This document shows, one piece after another, positions 44,905 to 56,056 of a DNA stretch of 64,000 bases. Source of the stretch: Streptococcus orisasini (GTDB lineage: Bacteria > Bacillota > Bacilli > Lactobacillales > Streptococcaceae). The position numbers were made by a program, and so were the translations under genes. The notes under the pieces were generated by a model that worked only from the letters and a program-made list of their open reading frames with translations, was not told the origin of the DNA and made no database searches. Every line of letters starts with the position of its first letter. Position 1 is the first letter of the stretch. Location of the stretch: NCBI RefSeq assembly GCF_001431045.1, contig NZ_BCLE01000040.1, forward strand, positions 1 to 64,000, given 5' to 3'.

Positions 44905-47541
44905 GTGAAGAAAACTTATTGGAAGGATATTTGGAAGTCCATTCGAAAATCAAAGAGCCGTTTTTTATCTATTCTGCTCTTGTTGATGTTAGGATCATTT
45001 GCCTTAGTAGGTCTCAAAGTAACAGAACCCGATATGAGACAGTCAGCAGCTGAATATCTGGATAAACATAATACTATGGATTTGGCTGTGATTGCTAACT
45101 ATGGTCTGAGCAAGGATGATCAAAAGGAATTAAACCAACTGAAAAGGGCTCAGGTGGACTATGGCCGCATGACTGATGTGACCATTAAGAAGGCAAATTC
45201 TGCTGTCCGCGTCTATTCAAAGGCTGACAAGATATCAACCTACGCCATCAATTCTGGGCGTCTGCCTCAAAACAGCCGAGAAATTGCTTTGGATGTCACA
45301 CTGAGAGATGACTATAAAATTGGGGACAGGATTGCCTTTACACAGTCCGAGAACGCTCTGTTAAAGAAGGATAGCTATCGTATTGTCGGTTTTGTAACTT
45401 CCTCAGAAATTTGGTCTAAAACCTACATGGGGACATCAACTGCTGGAGATGGTTCTCTGTCTAATTATGCTGTAGTTACTGATGGTGCTTTTAATAGCGA
45501 TACAGCCACTATTGCCCGCATTCGCTATGATGATTTAAAAAATCTTGATCCTTTTTCAGATGCCTATACCAAAAAACTGATGGCACATCAGGATAACTTG
45601 GATCGCCTCCTTAGTGACAATGGCAAAAAGCGATTGCAGACCTTGCAAAATTCTGCTCGGGCAAGAGTCTCTAAAAGTCGGCAGCAGGTAAAGGCAGCCA
45701 AAGATCAGCTGACGCTGCAAAAGGGTGCTCTTTCTTATTTGTCGGGCAGTCAATTGGCTACTGCCCAAAAAGCTGTTGCAGAAGCAGAAAAGAAAATTGT
45801 CAAGAGTGAGGCTGATATCAAAAAGGCTGAAACTGATATTGCTGCTATGTCAGAGCCATCATACAACAGCTACAATCGCTCGACTCTGCCAGGAGGCGGC
45901 GGTTATCAGACTTTTTCTTCCAGTTCTGCCAATGTCAGTGCTATTGGCAACCTTTTTCCGGTTGTTCTTTATCTTGTTGCCGTGCTGGTAACTTTTACAA
46001 CGATGACACGTTTTGTAGACGAAGAGCGGACAAATTCAGGTGTTTTAAAGGCTTTAGGTTACTCCGATAAGGATGTCATCCAAAAATTTGTCATCTATGG
46101 TGCAGCTGCCAGTCTGATTGGTACAGTTTTAGGAATTTTAGCAGGCCATTATGTCTTGGCTCCAATCGTCTCCAACAGTACAACCAGCAGTCTGACCTTT
46201 AATCAGATGCACTATTATTTTTACTGGGATTACAGTTTGCTGGCACTTGTTATTAGCTTTTTAAGTGCAGTCTTGCCGGCTTTCTTGGTAGCTAAAAGGG
46301 AACTGACCGAAAACCCCGCCCAGCTCCTATTGCCCAAACCGCCTGCCAAGGGGGCTAAGATCTTGCTGGAAAGACTTCCTTTTATTTGGAACCGTCTGAG
46401 CTTTACTTATAAAGTCACCGTTAGAAATATTTTCCGTTACAAGCAGCGGATGCTGATGACTGTTTTCGGAGTCGCAGGCTCAGTTGCCTTGCTCTTTGCT
46501 GGTCTGGGAATTCAATCCTCCTTGAATAAAATTATAGATCATCAGTTTCATCAGATTACCCCTTACAATCTGCTAGCAGCAGTGAATGATAAGGCAGATG
46601 AAGCAGACAAAAAAGCCTTGGCCAAGGCTTTGCAGGACCAAGATATTGCAAAAAAGCTGCCTGTTTTCTATCAACAGACTAATACAGAGATTTCCGGGCT
46701 TGCTGACAAGCAGACTGTTTCTTTGCTGGCAGGTAGCCATGATCATTTTGATGGCTTCATTAACCTCAAAGACATAAAAAGCGGCAAAAAACTCCGCTTG
46801 ACAGATAAGGGCGTTATTATCACCGAACTGTTAGCTAAGTATTATCACGTTCAGGCTGGCGATAAATTTACCTTCAAGGATGAAAATGGTAAAAAGATTC
46901 GTTTGAGGGTTGCAGCAGTAGCTGAGATGAATGTTGGCCATTATCTTTTGATGACAGACAGCTATTATCAAAAGAAATTTGGCAAAATCGCTAAAAACAA
47001 TGCCTATCTCATTAATCTTAAAGATACTTCTTCGAATAATATTTCTGCTAAGGCAAGAGAGCTTTTGGCCATGGATGGCGTGTTGGCTGTTTCCCAAAGC
47101 CTGTCTGTTGTTAAGACGGTTGAGCTGGTCGTGAAGTCACTCAACGGAGCCATGACCGTTTTGGTTGTGACTTCGGTGCTGCTTGCAGTAGTTATTCTCT
47201 ATAATTTAACCAATATTAATGTGGCTGAGCGCATTCGAGAACTCTCAACTATCAAGGTACTTGGTTTTTATGATCAAGAAGTTACCATGTACATTTACAG
47301 AGAAACCGTTTCGCTGTCTCTTATCGGTATTTTGCTGGGGCTATTGGCAGGTCATTATCTCCATAAGATTATTATGTCTATGATTGGTAATGATAATATC
47401 ATGTTTGGCAATATTATTGATGGCTATATTTACGCTGTTCCAGTCTTTACTGTTGTTTTCATTTTGCTGATTTTGGGTCTGCTGGTTAATCGCCGCTTAA
47501 AAAATCTGGACATGCTGGAAGCACTCAAATCAGTTGATTGA
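44905..47541 (+). CDS. ABC exporter, FtsX-like permease
   Basis: The 878-residue permease has an N-terminal membrane helix (about residues 18-38) and a large extracellular part with an Ala/Lys/Gln-rich coiled coil (about 245-315). A first FtsX domain (about 340-470), a second extracellular domain and a second FtsX domain (about 745-875) follow. The GTG at 44905 is chosen because GGAGG lies nine bases upstream. Such duplicated-FtsX permeases export peptides, lipids or antimicrobials; the substrate here is unknown. A terminator follows. Confidence 0.9.
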   Translation: MKKTYWKDIWKSIRKSKSRFLSILLLLMLGSFALVGLKVTEPDMRQSAAEYLDKHNTMDLAVIANYGLSKDDQKELNQLKRAQVDYGRMTDVTIKKANSAVRVYSKADKISTYAINSGRLPQNSREIALDVTLRDDYKIGDRIAFTQSENALLKKDSYRIVGFVTSSEIWSKTYMGTSTAGDGSLSNYAVVTDGAFNSDTATIARIRYDDLKNLDPFSDAYTKKLMAHQDNLDRLLSDNGKKRLQTLQNSARARVSKSRQQVKAAKDQLTLQKGALSYLSGSQLATAQKAVAEAEKKIVKSEADIKKAETDIAAMSEPSYNSYNRSTLPGGGGYQTFSSSSANVSAIGNLFPVVLYLVAVLVTFTTMTRFVDEERTNSGVLKALGYSDKDVIQKFVIYGAAASLIGTVLGILAGHYVLAPIVSNSTTSSLTFNQMHYYFYWDYSLLALVISFLSAVLPAFLVAKRELTENPAQLLLPKPPAKGAKILLERLPFIWNRLSFTYKVTVRNIFRYKQRMLMTVFGVAGSVALLFAGLGIQSSLNKIIDHQFHQITPYNLLAAVNDKADEADKKALAKALQDQDIAKKLPVFYQQTNTEISGLADKQTVSLLAGSHDHFDGFINLKDIKSGKKLRLTDKGVIITELLAKYYHVQAGDKFTFKDENGKKIRLRVAAVAEMNVGHYLLMTDSYYQKKFGKIAKNNAYLINLKDTSSNNISAKARELLAMDGVLAVSQSLSVVKTVELVVKSLNGAMTVLVVTSVLLAVVILYNLTNINVAERIRELSTIKVLGFYDQEVTMYIYRETVSLSLIGILLGLLAGHYLHKIIMSMIGNDNIMFGNIIDGYIYAVPVFTVVFILLILGLLVNRRLKNLDMLEALKSVD

Positions 47542-47591
47542 GAGAAGCAGTCTGAGAAGTCAGTATCACTGCTGATAATAAGGGAATATAA

Positions 47592-47653
47592 AAAAGAGCG
47601 AGGATTAATCGTGATTTCGCAGAAATCGATTTTTCCTCACTCTTTTCTTTTTT
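47592..47653 (+). terminator. Terminator after the ABC permease
   Basis: AAAAGAGCGAGGA (47592-47604) pairs with TCCTCACTCTTTT (47634-47646, one mismatch) around an inner GATTTCG/CGAAATC-type hairpin, then a T-rich tract. Confidence 0.8.
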
Positions 47654-47716
47654 GACTCGGATAAAAATTGCCCACTAACTAAAGTTAGTCTTAGCTTGAA
47701 GAAAAAGTCCTTTTTC

Positions 47717-47959
47717 TTTGATACTTCCTTAGGTGATGTCGGACGGCAGCGACTTCCTAGGGAATTCCATGCCTAAACTTTGAGCCACGGTCTCAAAGTT
47801 TCCGAGTGTCAGAATTGGCTTGAATTCACCGTTTCTGACACTTTCATCACGGCGGAAGTATCCTTTATCTAACTCGTTTGCGTTCGTGGAAATTTATATG
47901 GTAGTCTGCAGACTTTTTTACTGATCAAGATAGGCAATTGGAGATTTGTCTACAGTCTG
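47717..47959. repeat. Structured 243-bp direct repeat, copy 1
   Basis: Its partner is 54295-54538. Outer arms GATACTTCC (47720-47728) plus GTGATG (47733-47738) pair with CATCAC (47845-47850) plus GGAAGTATC (47854-47862). Inside are perfect hairpins AACTTTGAG/CTCAAAGTT (47776-47800) and GTGTCAGAA/TTCTGACAC (47806-47841), plus short GTCG/CGAC and TTCC/GGAA stems. A further conserved 97 bp follows with no visible gene. Confidence 0.9.
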
Positions 47960-48004
47960 AATCGTGATTTTACCACGATTTACTGATTTTTGTCCCACTC
48001 TCTA
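47960..48004. repeat. GTGGGACAAAAATC-type intergenic repeat
   Basis: AATCGTG/CACGATT forms a hairpin, followed by GATTTTTGTCCCACTCTC. The same GATTTTTGTCCCACTCTC stretch ends the palindrome at 63555-63611, and a partial GAGAGTGGGACA is near position 40-51. It is a dispersed intergenic sequence. Confidence 0.6.
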
Positions 48005-48215
48005 ACATTGTGGGCGAATTATTCAATCGCAGTTCCAGTTTTTTAAGAGATGAATCTATAGGGACAGCACCGCAGCCCATTGAGCAGATAACGCAACCTG
48101 ATTTTCCTACCAATGTTCCTTTGCATTTTAACATTGATAAGGATATAAAGTCAAATTTTAAGCTACGCAGATACGCCAAACACATGGAGAAAAATGTTGT
48201 CAGAAAAAATTTCAT
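47970..48215 (-). CDS. Small Cys-containing hypothetical peptide
   Basis: An 81-codon frame starts at an ATG eight bases after GGAGAGG. The N-terminus is hydrophobic (MKFFLTTFFSMCLAYL), and the middle contains GKSGCVICSMGCGAVP. Its last 15 or so codons run through the dispersed GTGGGAC repeat, so the original 3' end may have been replaced. No family is recognised. The GCxxCSxG spacing faintly recalls sactipeptide precursors such as subtilosin A, but no maturation enzyme is in the window. It may be a non-functional frame. Confidence 0.3.
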   Translation of the reverse strand: MKFFLTTFFSMCLAYLRSLKFDFISLSMLKCKGTLVGKSGCVICSMGCGAVPIDSSLKKLELRLNNSPTMLESGTKISKSW

Positions 48216-48316
48216 AAGCACAACCTCTCCTCTTTAAGTATAATAGACTTAGGTGGTGTTTTGAATGACTGAAATCTTTAATTTTCTGATTGTGGTGCGT
48301 AATGATCGTGATAAGC

Positions 48317-48368
48317 AGAAAATCAAAAGAACACTGTTTGTCTGATAGTGTTCTTTTGATTTTCTTTG
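48317..48368. terminator. Perfect 19-bp stem-loop terminator
   Basis: AGAAAATCAAAAGAACACT (48317-48335) pairs with its exact complement at 48347-48365. It has A/T-rich flanks and may act in both directions. Confidence 0.7.
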
Positions 48369-48401
48369 CCCGACTAGTAGGAGCCAAATACTGAGGAGAT
48401 A

Positions 48402-48655
48402 TTGAAGACTTTTGGGAAAACTATCGCTGCTTATGTGCGAGGTCATTAGCATATAGAGAGCCTGCATTGACAGCTGGACACTGTTTTTCGAGAAGATGCC
48501 AATAAAACCTTGAACAAGCAAATGGCATTTAGCTTAATTGTATCAGTATGGCACTTGAGCACTATTTGGATCATTTATTGTAAGAAAAAAGACCAGAAGA
48601 GGATAGAGAGAAACATCATCTTTCATGCGTTTATCCTGTTTTTTCTTGTAGCCCT
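48402..48655 (+). mobile_element. ISAs1-family transposase remnant (C-terminal part)
   Basis: One frame reads YVRGH-stop-HIESLH-stop-QLDTVFREDANKTLNKQMAF, the conserved region RGHWxIExLHWxLDxxFREDxxxx of ISAs1 (H-repeat) transposases. Both conserved tryptophans are changed to stop codons (TAG 48447-48449, TGA 48468-48470). The tail (KKKDQKRIERNIIF) fits the family's basic C-terminus. No inverted repeats are visible, so this is a decayed fragment. Confidence 0.6.
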
Positions 48656-48678
48656 AACTATCAAAAATCTTAAAAATA

Positions 48679-48687
48679 TGTTACAAT
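48679..48687 (+). promoter_or_regulatory. Extended -10 promoter of the HAD gene
   Basis: TGTTACAAT (48679-48687) ends 7 nt before the ATG at 48695 and overlaps the in-frame ATG at 48686, which therefore cannot be the start. Confidence 0.6.
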
Positions 48688-48694
48688 GAAAGAT

Positions 48695-51219
<2,525 letters not shown>

Positions 51220-51230
51220 TCTGAGATTTT

Positions 51231-51259
51231 TTGAAAAGCAGCTAGAAGTATGTTATAAT
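51231..51259 (+). promoter_or_regulatory. ezrA promoter
   Basis: TTGAAA (51231-51236), 17 bp, TATAAT (51254-51259) with an upstream TG. A leader of about 45 nt carries AAGGAG before ezrA. Confidence 0.75.
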
Positions 51260-51311
51260 CGTAACGTTATAGCTTATTTTGACAATAATAAGACAATTTA
51301 AGGAGATTAGG

Positions 51312-53036
51312 ATGTCTAGCGGAATTGTATTGCTGATAGTGGCAATTGTGCTGGTGGTGATTACTGCCTACCTGATTGCTATTATCATCAGAAAACGAAA
51401 TGATTCGTTAATCACAAAATTAGAAGAACGCAAACAAAATCTTTTTGATTTGCCTGTCAATGATGAAATTGAAGAAGTTAAGAAACTCCATCTAATCGGT
51501 CAGAGTCAGACGACTTTTCGTGAATGGAATCAAAAGTGGGTTGACTTGTCTCTCAATTCATTCAGTGATATTGAAAATCATATTTTTGAAGCAGAAAATT
51601 TAAATGACACCTTCAATTTTATCCGTGCCCACAATCAAATCAACAGTATTGAAAGTCAGCTGAATCTTGCAGAAGAAGATATTAAAGCAATTAGAGAAGC
51701 TCTTGCTGTCTTAAAAGAACAGGAAGAAAAGAATAGCGCCCGTGTTTTGCATGCGCTTGAAATGTATGAAAAGCTGCAGGCTTCGGTTGAAGAAGGGGAT
51801 AGCAATTTTGGGACCACCATGCCTGAAATTGAGAAACAGCTCAAAAATATTGAAGCTGAGTTTTCACAGTTTGTTACCTTGAATTCTTCAGGTGACCCTG
51901 TAGAAGCTTCTGAAATTCTTGATCGTGCTGAAGAACATACCATTGCACTGGGTCAAATGACTGAGAAGATTCCGGCTATCGTTGCTAAATTGGAAGATGA
52001 TTTCCCTGATCAGCTGGATGATTTAGAGTCTGGTTATCGCCGGCTTCTGGAAGAAAATTATCATTTCCCTGAGAAAAATATCGAAGAACGTTTCCAAGAA
52101 ATCCGCGAAGCAATTAGCAGTAATTCTAGTGAATTGGTCTCTTTGGACTTGGATAAGGCTGAGTCAGAAAATAAATCCATTCAAGAAAAAATTGATGCTC
52201 TCTACGATATTTTTGAGCGCGAAATCAGGGCTCATAAGAAAATTGTCAAGAGCAAGAAGATTATTCCGGCTTATTTGGAACATGCTAAGAAAAACAACGA
52301 GCAGCTGGAAGCAGAAATTGAGCGTCTGACACAGCGTTATATCTTAAATGAAAAAGAAGAAATCAATGTCCGTGATTTCAATGAAGATCTGACAACGATT
52401 GAAAAAGATGTTCTGCCGATTATTGAAAACTTTGAGGCACAGGAAAAACCATTCTCGCTGCTAGAGGATAAATTTGACCGTGCTATTCAAAAGCTTGATC
52501 TTGTTGAAGAAGGTCAGTTGGATGTTTTCAATGGTTTGAAAGATATTGAAGATATTGAAAAGACATCGCGTCAAAAATTGGACAGCTATATTAATCATCT
52601 GCATGCAATTAAACGTTTTATGGAGAAACGCAATCTCCCTGGTATTCCTCAAGAATTTTTAAGTGTTTTCTTTACAACCAGTGCTCAGCTGGAAGCCTTG
52701 ATGGATGAGCTGAATCGTGCCCGCATCCACATTGAGACAGTGAGCCGTATGACAGAAGCAGCCACAGCTGCAGTTGAAAACCTGGAAGAAACAGCCTATC
52801 GGGTGGTTCAAAATGCGACATTGACAGAGCAGCTTCTACAGTACTCAAACCGCTACCGCAGCTTTGAGCCGAGTGTTCAGGAAAGCTTTGATATTGCTCT
52901 TAAACTCTTTGAAGAAGACTATGATTATCAAAGTTCCTTCGATGAAATTTCTTATGCTTTGGAAACTGTAGAGCCTGGTGTTACAGATCGTTTTGTTTCC
53001 TCCTATGAAAAAACGCGTGAAACCATTCGCTTTTAA
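51312..53036 (+). CDS. ezrA: Septation ring formation regulator EzrA
   Basis: The 574-residue protein has an extracellular-facing N-terminus, one membrane helix (about residues 4-26) and a long cytoplasmic region of spectrin-like coiled coils. This is the EzrA architecture that negatively regulates FtsZ ring assembly and joins the divisome. The ATG at 51312 follows AGGAG; an in-frame ATG at 51279 adds 11 residues without a ribosome binding site. Confidence 0.95.
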   Translation: MSSGIVLLIVAIVLVVITAYLIAIIIRKRNDSLITKLEERKQNLFDLPVNDEIEEVKKLHLIGQSQTTFREWNQKWVDLSLNSFSDIENHIFEAENLNDTFNFIRAHNQINSIESQLNLAEEDIKAIREALAVLKEQEEKNSARVLHALEMYEKLQASVEEGDSNFGTTMPEIEKQLKNIEAEFSQFVTLNSSGDPVEASEILDRAEEHTIALGQMTEKIPAIVAKLEDDFPDQLDDLESGYRRLLEENYHFPEKNIEERFQEIREAISSNSSELVSLDLDKAESENKSIQEKIDALYDIFEREIRAHKKIVKSKKIIPAYLEHAKKNNEQLEAEIERLTQRYILNEKEEINVRDFNEDLTTIEKDVLPIIENFEAQEKPFSLLEDKFDRAIQKLDLVEEGQLDVFNGLKDIEDIEKTSRQKLDSYINHLHAIKRFMEKRNLPGIPQEFLSVFFTTSAQLEALMDELNRARIHIETVSRMTEAATAAVENLEETAYRVVQNATLTEQLLQYSNRYRSFEPSVQESFDIALKLFEEDYDYQSSFDEISYALETVEPGVTDRFVSSYEKTRETIRF

Positions 53037-53046
53037 TAATACTGAC

Positions 53047-53080
53047 AACACTGGTTAGCAAGGCTAATCAGTGTTTTTGA
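53047..53080 (+). terminator. Terminator after ezrA
   Basis: AACACTGGTTAGC (53047-53059) pairs with GCTAATCAGTGTT (53063-53075), followed by TTT. Confidence 0.85.
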
Positions 53081-53254
53081 CTTTAGTAGCCGAATAGATA
53101 GTAATTAAAAAATACAGAAAATTATACTTTGTGAGACAATTTTTTTTAGCGTTTTATTAAGGCAAGTTGAGCGATATTGTCAAATGAAAGGAAAATTGTT
53201 AAACTAAGCACTGTTAGCCAAGGATAATTGGCAAAAAATAAAAGAAAAATTTTG

Positions 53255-53392
53255 ATGAATTCCTTAACTTTGGAGTCAATAACATTTGACAACTTTGGGG
53301 CAGCGGACACAGCTCTTCTTTTTAAATCAGAAGAAGGCTTGCTGCTCGCTATTACTAATGCAGCTGTTAACATGTGGGGACCATGGATTTAA
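53255..53392 (+). CDS. Possible small bacteriocin-like peptide
   Basis: The 45-codon frame has a leader-like N-terminus (MNSLTLESITFDNFGAADTA) with a single-Gly EEG where a double-glycine processing site would sit. It is followed by a short hydrophobic C-terminus ending NMWGPWI. It ends 13 bases before a small two-helix membrane protein gene, the order seen in class II bacteriocin loci. The ribosome binding site is poor and the mature part is short, so it may be a truncated or frameshifted precursor. Confidence 0.35.
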   Translation: MNSLTLESITFDNFGAADTALLFKSEEGLLLAITNAAVNMWGPWI

Positions 53393-53405
53393 AGAAGGTA
53401 TTAAA

Positions 53406-53576
53406 ATGCACTTTCCTAAATTTATTAATATTATCATGGGAGCTATACCGATACTGTTACTTTTGTTGGTTATATTTCCAAATAATAAAATGAGACTGTT
53501 CATCTATGCCCTACTCGTGATTAATGCACTGGCAATTATTTATATTTATTTGAAAAATAATTATCTTAGTCGCTAA
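53406..53576 (+). CDS. Small two-helix membrane protein (possible bacteriocin immunity)
   Basis: The 56-residue frame (MHFPKFINIIMG...) has two membrane segments (about residues 7-24 and 29-48) and a basic tail. An AAAGAAGG site precedes the ATG. No family is recognised with certainty; size, topology and position between two peptide-like frames resemble immunity genes of class II bacteriocin clusters. Its stop overlaps the start of the next, broken frame (TAATG). Confidence 0.5.
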   Translation: MHFPKFINIIMGAIPILLLLLVIFPNNKMRLFIYALLVINALAIIYIYLKNNYLSR

Positions 53577-53686
53577 TGATTACATCATCAATTAATATTA
53601 TCTGTGGCTGAAAAGACGCAGCCGCAATTGGCGGTATCGGCGGTGCTATTACTGGAGGCATTGCCGGATATAATCTACCATTTTAA
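53576..53686 (+). pseudogene. Broken class II bacteriocin-like peptide
   Basis: A 36-codon frame reads MITSSINIICG-stop-KDAAAIGGIGGAITGGIAGYNLPF, then stop. The Gly/Ala-rich GGIGGAITGGIAG stretch is characteristic of mature class IIb/Blp-type bacteriocins. The internal TGA (53609-53611) would be TGG in an intact gene (GWKDAA). No double-glycine leader is visible, so the 5' end is also degraded. Confidence 0.5.
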
Positions 53687-53712
53687 GTTAATATATAGAA
53701 AGGCAAGTCATT

Positions 53713-53925
53713 ATGATACCTTCAAAAAGATCAGTTTATCTAAGTTATGCCTATTTATTTAGCCTGCCAATTATCTTATTGGTTTCAGCTGTTTCTGAAA
53801 ATACAACGGTTAAGATTATTATTTTTGGAATTTTTATGGCTGAATCTATCTTGGTCACTGCGCTTTGCTGGAAAGATTTCGTCAAAATCTTCAAGGGCGC
53901 TGTAGATTTTATGAAAAATAAATAG
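53713..53925 (+). CDS. Small two-helix membrane protein (possible bacteriocin immunity)
   Basis: The 70-residue protein has two membrane segments (about residues 8-27 and 32-51) and a basic C-terminal tail (KIFKGAVDFMKNK). A good AGAAAGG ribosome binding site precedes the ATG. It sits between two degenerate bacteriocin-like peptides and is likely an immunity-type protein, but no family is recognised. Its stop is in frame with the following remnant. Confidence 0.55.
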   Translation: MIPSKRSVYLSYAYLFSLPIILLVSAVSENTTVKIIIFGIFMAESILVTALCWKDFVKIFKGAVDFMKNK

Positions 53926-54051
53926 AAAAGTAAGACTTGTCTTGGGTTTGGTGCAGCCGCAATCGCAGAGGCCTCAAATCCACTTGGTTAGGTATTTCTG
54001 GGTGCTCAAGGTTTGGCATTAGCTGCTGAAATTGCATATGCTCAGCAGTAG
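53926..54051 (+). pseudogene. Bacteriocin-like peptide remnant
   Basis: Directly after and in frame with the preceding stop, the sequence reads KSKTCLGFGAAAIAEASNPLG-stop with a continuation VFLGAQGLALAAEIAYAQQ-stop. The Ala/Gly-rich amphipathic composition is bacteriocin-like. The internal TAG (53989-53991) would restore Trp if TGG. No start codon or leader peptide remains. Confidence 0.4.
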
Positions 54052-54070
54052 GGAAATGAGGTGCGGAATT

Positions 54071-54238
54071 TTGGCAGAAAAAACGAATCAAAAAAGGCTA
54101 CTTAAATTATTGGCTATGCTGTTAGCTTCAATGGTACTTGCTTGGCTCTTGTGGCCAATGTCAAAGGTTTTAGCTGGTTTTGTATTTATTCTAATTATGG
54201 TTGCTGCTATTTTTCAATTTTCATCTGAAAAACAGTAG
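54071..54238 (+). CDS. Small two-helix membrane protein (possible bacteriocin immunity)
   Basis: The 55-residue frame has two membrane segments (about residues 8-27 and 30-48). The TTG at 54071 is preferred because GAGGTG lies seven bases upstream; an in-frame ATG at 54056 overlaps that site. It is the third protein of this kind in the island. The function is unknown, with immunity inferred only from context. Confidence 0.45.
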   Translation: MAEKTNQKRLLKLLAMLLASMVLAWLLWPMSKVLAGFVFILIMVAAIFQFSSEKQ

Positions 54239-54294
54239 ATAGATGAATTAATGACCAAGAACTGGAATAATAGTGACCTAGCTCAAATAAAAAG

Positions 54295-54538
54295 TTTGAT
54301 ACTTCCTTAGGTGATGTCGGACGGCAGCGACTTCCTAGGGAATTTCATGCCTAAACTTTGAGCCACGGTCTCAAAGTTTCCGAGTGTCAGAATTGGCTAA
54401 AATTCACTATTTCTGACACTTTCATCACGGCGGAAGTATCCTTTATCTAACTCGTTTGCGTTCGTGGAAATTTATATGGTAGTCTGTAGTCTCCTTTTGC
54501 TGATCAAAATAGGCAAATGGAGATTTGTCTTCAGTCTG
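54295..54538. repeat. Structured 243-bp direct repeat, copy 2
   Basis: This matches 47717-47959 over 244 bases at well above 90 percent identity in the same orientation. All stems described for copy 1 are preserved; changes fall mainly in the loop between GTGTCAGAA and TTCTGACAC and in the 3' tail. Confidence 0.9.
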
Positions 54539-54540
54539 CA

Positions 54541-54566
54541 CAACGGCTTTGCAGCCGTTGCTTTTT
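54541..54566 (+). terminator. Hairpin after repeat copy 2
   Basis: CAACGGCT (54541-54548) pairs with AGCCGTTG (54553-54560), followed by CTTTTTGG. Two more small palindromes (GTTAG/CTAAC near 54570-54592 and GCTTACTTTAGTAAGC near 54600-54616) follow before the his promoter. Confidence 0.6.
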
Positions 54567-54656
54567 GGTTGTTAGTGATGGTATCGCTAACTTCAAGGGG
54601 CTTACTTTAGTAAGCGTAAACAGGGGGCTAGCGGAAGTCAGATGATAATTTAAGGC

Positions 54657-54685
54657 TTGCAATATTCAGAATTTTCTTGTAAAAT
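54657..54685 (+). promoter_or_regulatory. his operon promoter
   Basis: TTGCAA (54657-54662), 17 bp, TAAAAT (54680-54685) with upstream TG. The start is expected near 54692. Confidence 0.65.
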
Positions 54686-54691
54686 AGAGAA

Positions 54692-55009
54692 AAATAGAAA
54701 AGCGATGAGAGAAAAAGTCTAAGTCACCGGATGGGTTGCAGGCACGAACAAGCTGATAATCTATCCGGCAGCAACAGAGAGTATGGTAGCTGAGAACATA
54801 CAGGACATTTAGACGACACATTCTTGAGTGCGGGTGCCAAATCTGAGGAAAGTAGTGCTCGACGGGTCATTCACGTTACGAATTGGAGTTTCAAACTCCC
54901 TGAGGGTAGTCTGGCGACAGGCTGCTGAATTGAAGGTGGAACCACGTTTCAAGCGTCCTTGCAAGTTTTTTGCGAGGGCGTTTTTTGCATCGCTGGCAGA
55001 GGTGATAAG
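54692..55009 (+). promoter_or_regulatory. T-box leader of the his operon
   Basis: The T-box core GAAGGTGGAACCACG is at 54932-54945. A terminator pairs GCGTCCTTGC (54953-54962) with GCGAGGGCG (54972-54980) before a T-run to 54986. The base of stem I is GTCTAA (54718-54723) with TTAGAC (54809-54814), and the triplet just 5' of the latter is CAT (54806-54808), a His codon in the right place for the specifier. Uncharged tRNA-His would therefore allow read-through into hisC. Confidence 0.85.
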
Positions 55010-56056
55010 ATGATTAGAGGATTGCGACAAATTGAACCCTATGTAGCAGGTGCTCAGCCTGCTGAGAAGAATATGATTAAGCTCAATACTAATGAGAATG
55101 CCTATGGTGCCAGCCCCAAGGTTCGTGAGGCTTTAGCAAGTTTTGATGCAGATAGTTTGCGCAAGTATTCGACTTTGGATCAGGCTGATTTACGAGTTGT
55201 CTTGGCTGAAAACTTACAGGTCAGACCTGAACAATTGATGATTGCTAATGGTTCAGATGATGTCTTGTCCATCGCCTTCTTAGCTTTTTTCAATAATGAC
55301 GAGCCTGTTCTTTTTCCGGATTTAACCTATGGTTTTTACAAGGTCTGGGCAGATCTTTATCGGGTTAACTACCATGAAGTTCCTTTGGCAGAGGATTTCA
55401 CCATCAAAACAGAGGATTATTTAGCCGATAATGGCGGGATTATTTTAACTAATCCTAATGCCCCTACCGGCATTTACAAACCACTTGCAGAGATTGAAGC
55501 TATTTTACAGGCTAATCGTGATGTGGTTGTTATCTTAGATGAGGCCTATATCAATTTTGGCGGTCAGTCGGCCATTCCTCTTCTTAGTAAATACGATAAT
55601 CTTGTGATTACGCGGACCTTTTCTAAAGATGCGGCTTTAGCCGGCCTGCGTGTAGGTTATGCGATTGCGAGTCCTGAGCTGATTGCGGTGATGAATGCAG
55701 TCAAACATTCTATCAATCCTTATTCTGTTGATTTGCTGGCAGAAAAATTGGCAGCAGCAGCTGTTGAGGATTGGCCTTACTATCAGAAAACTGCTAAGAA
55801 AATCCAAAAGACCCGAGATTGGTTTTCTCAGCAGTTAGTCAAGCAGGGTTTTGCTGTTTTACCTAGTCAGGCAAATTTTGTGCTGACAAAGCCAGCAGGA
55901 ATTTCTGCGGCAGCCTTGTTTAAAGCCTTGGAAGCCAGAAAAATTTATGTGCGTTATTTTCCAACAGTTGACAGGATTAAGGATTATTTGCGGATTTCAA
56001 TTGGCCGTCAGGAAGAGATGGAAGCAGTTATCAAGACTATTGAGGATTTGAAATGA
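55010..56056 (+). CDS. hisC: Histidinol-phosphate aminotransferase
   Basis: The 348-residue PLP-dependent class I/II aminotransferase has NPNAPTG (about residues 146-152), DEAYINFG and the PLP-lysine motif [17 protein letters not shown] (Lys near 209). It converts imidazole acetol-phosphate to histidinol-phosphate. The ATG at 55010 follows AGAGGTG; an in-frame ATG at 54959 lies inside the T-box terminator and is rejected. It is first in the operon and overlaps hisZ by four bases. Confidence 0.95.
   Translation: MIRGLRQIEPYVAGAQPAEKNMIKLNTNENAYGASPKVREALASFDADSLRKYSTLDQADLRVVLAENLQVRPEQLMIANGSDDVLSIAFLAFFNNDEPVLFPDLTYGFYKVWADLYRVNYHEVPLAEDFTIKTEDYLADNGGIILTNPNAPTGIYKPLAEIEAILQANRDVVVILDEAYINFGGQSAIPLLSKYDNLVITRTFSKDAALAGLRVGYAIASPELIAVMNAVKHSINPYSVDLLAEKLAAAAVEDWPYYQKTAKKIQKTRDWFSQQLVKQGFAVLPSQANFVLTKPAGISAAALFKALEARKIYVRYFPTVDRIKDYLRISIGRQEEMEAVIKTIEDLK

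Noticed and set aside
48010-48237. A 75-codon plus-strand frame
   Set aside because: It overlaps the minus-strand Cys-containing frame, lacks a ribosome binding site and begins inside an intergenic repeat.
48265-48345. A 26-codon plus-strand frame (MTEIFNFLIVV...) with an AGGTGG site and a TATAAT upstream
   Set aside because: Its 3' half forms the perfect 19-bp stem of a terminator, so it is more likely leader-like or chance sequence.
53146-53373. A 75-codon minus-strand frame with a hydrophobic segment
   Set aside because: No ribosome binding site or promoter is visible, and it is antisense to the more plausible peptide at 53255. I cannot exclude it, but support is too weak to list.
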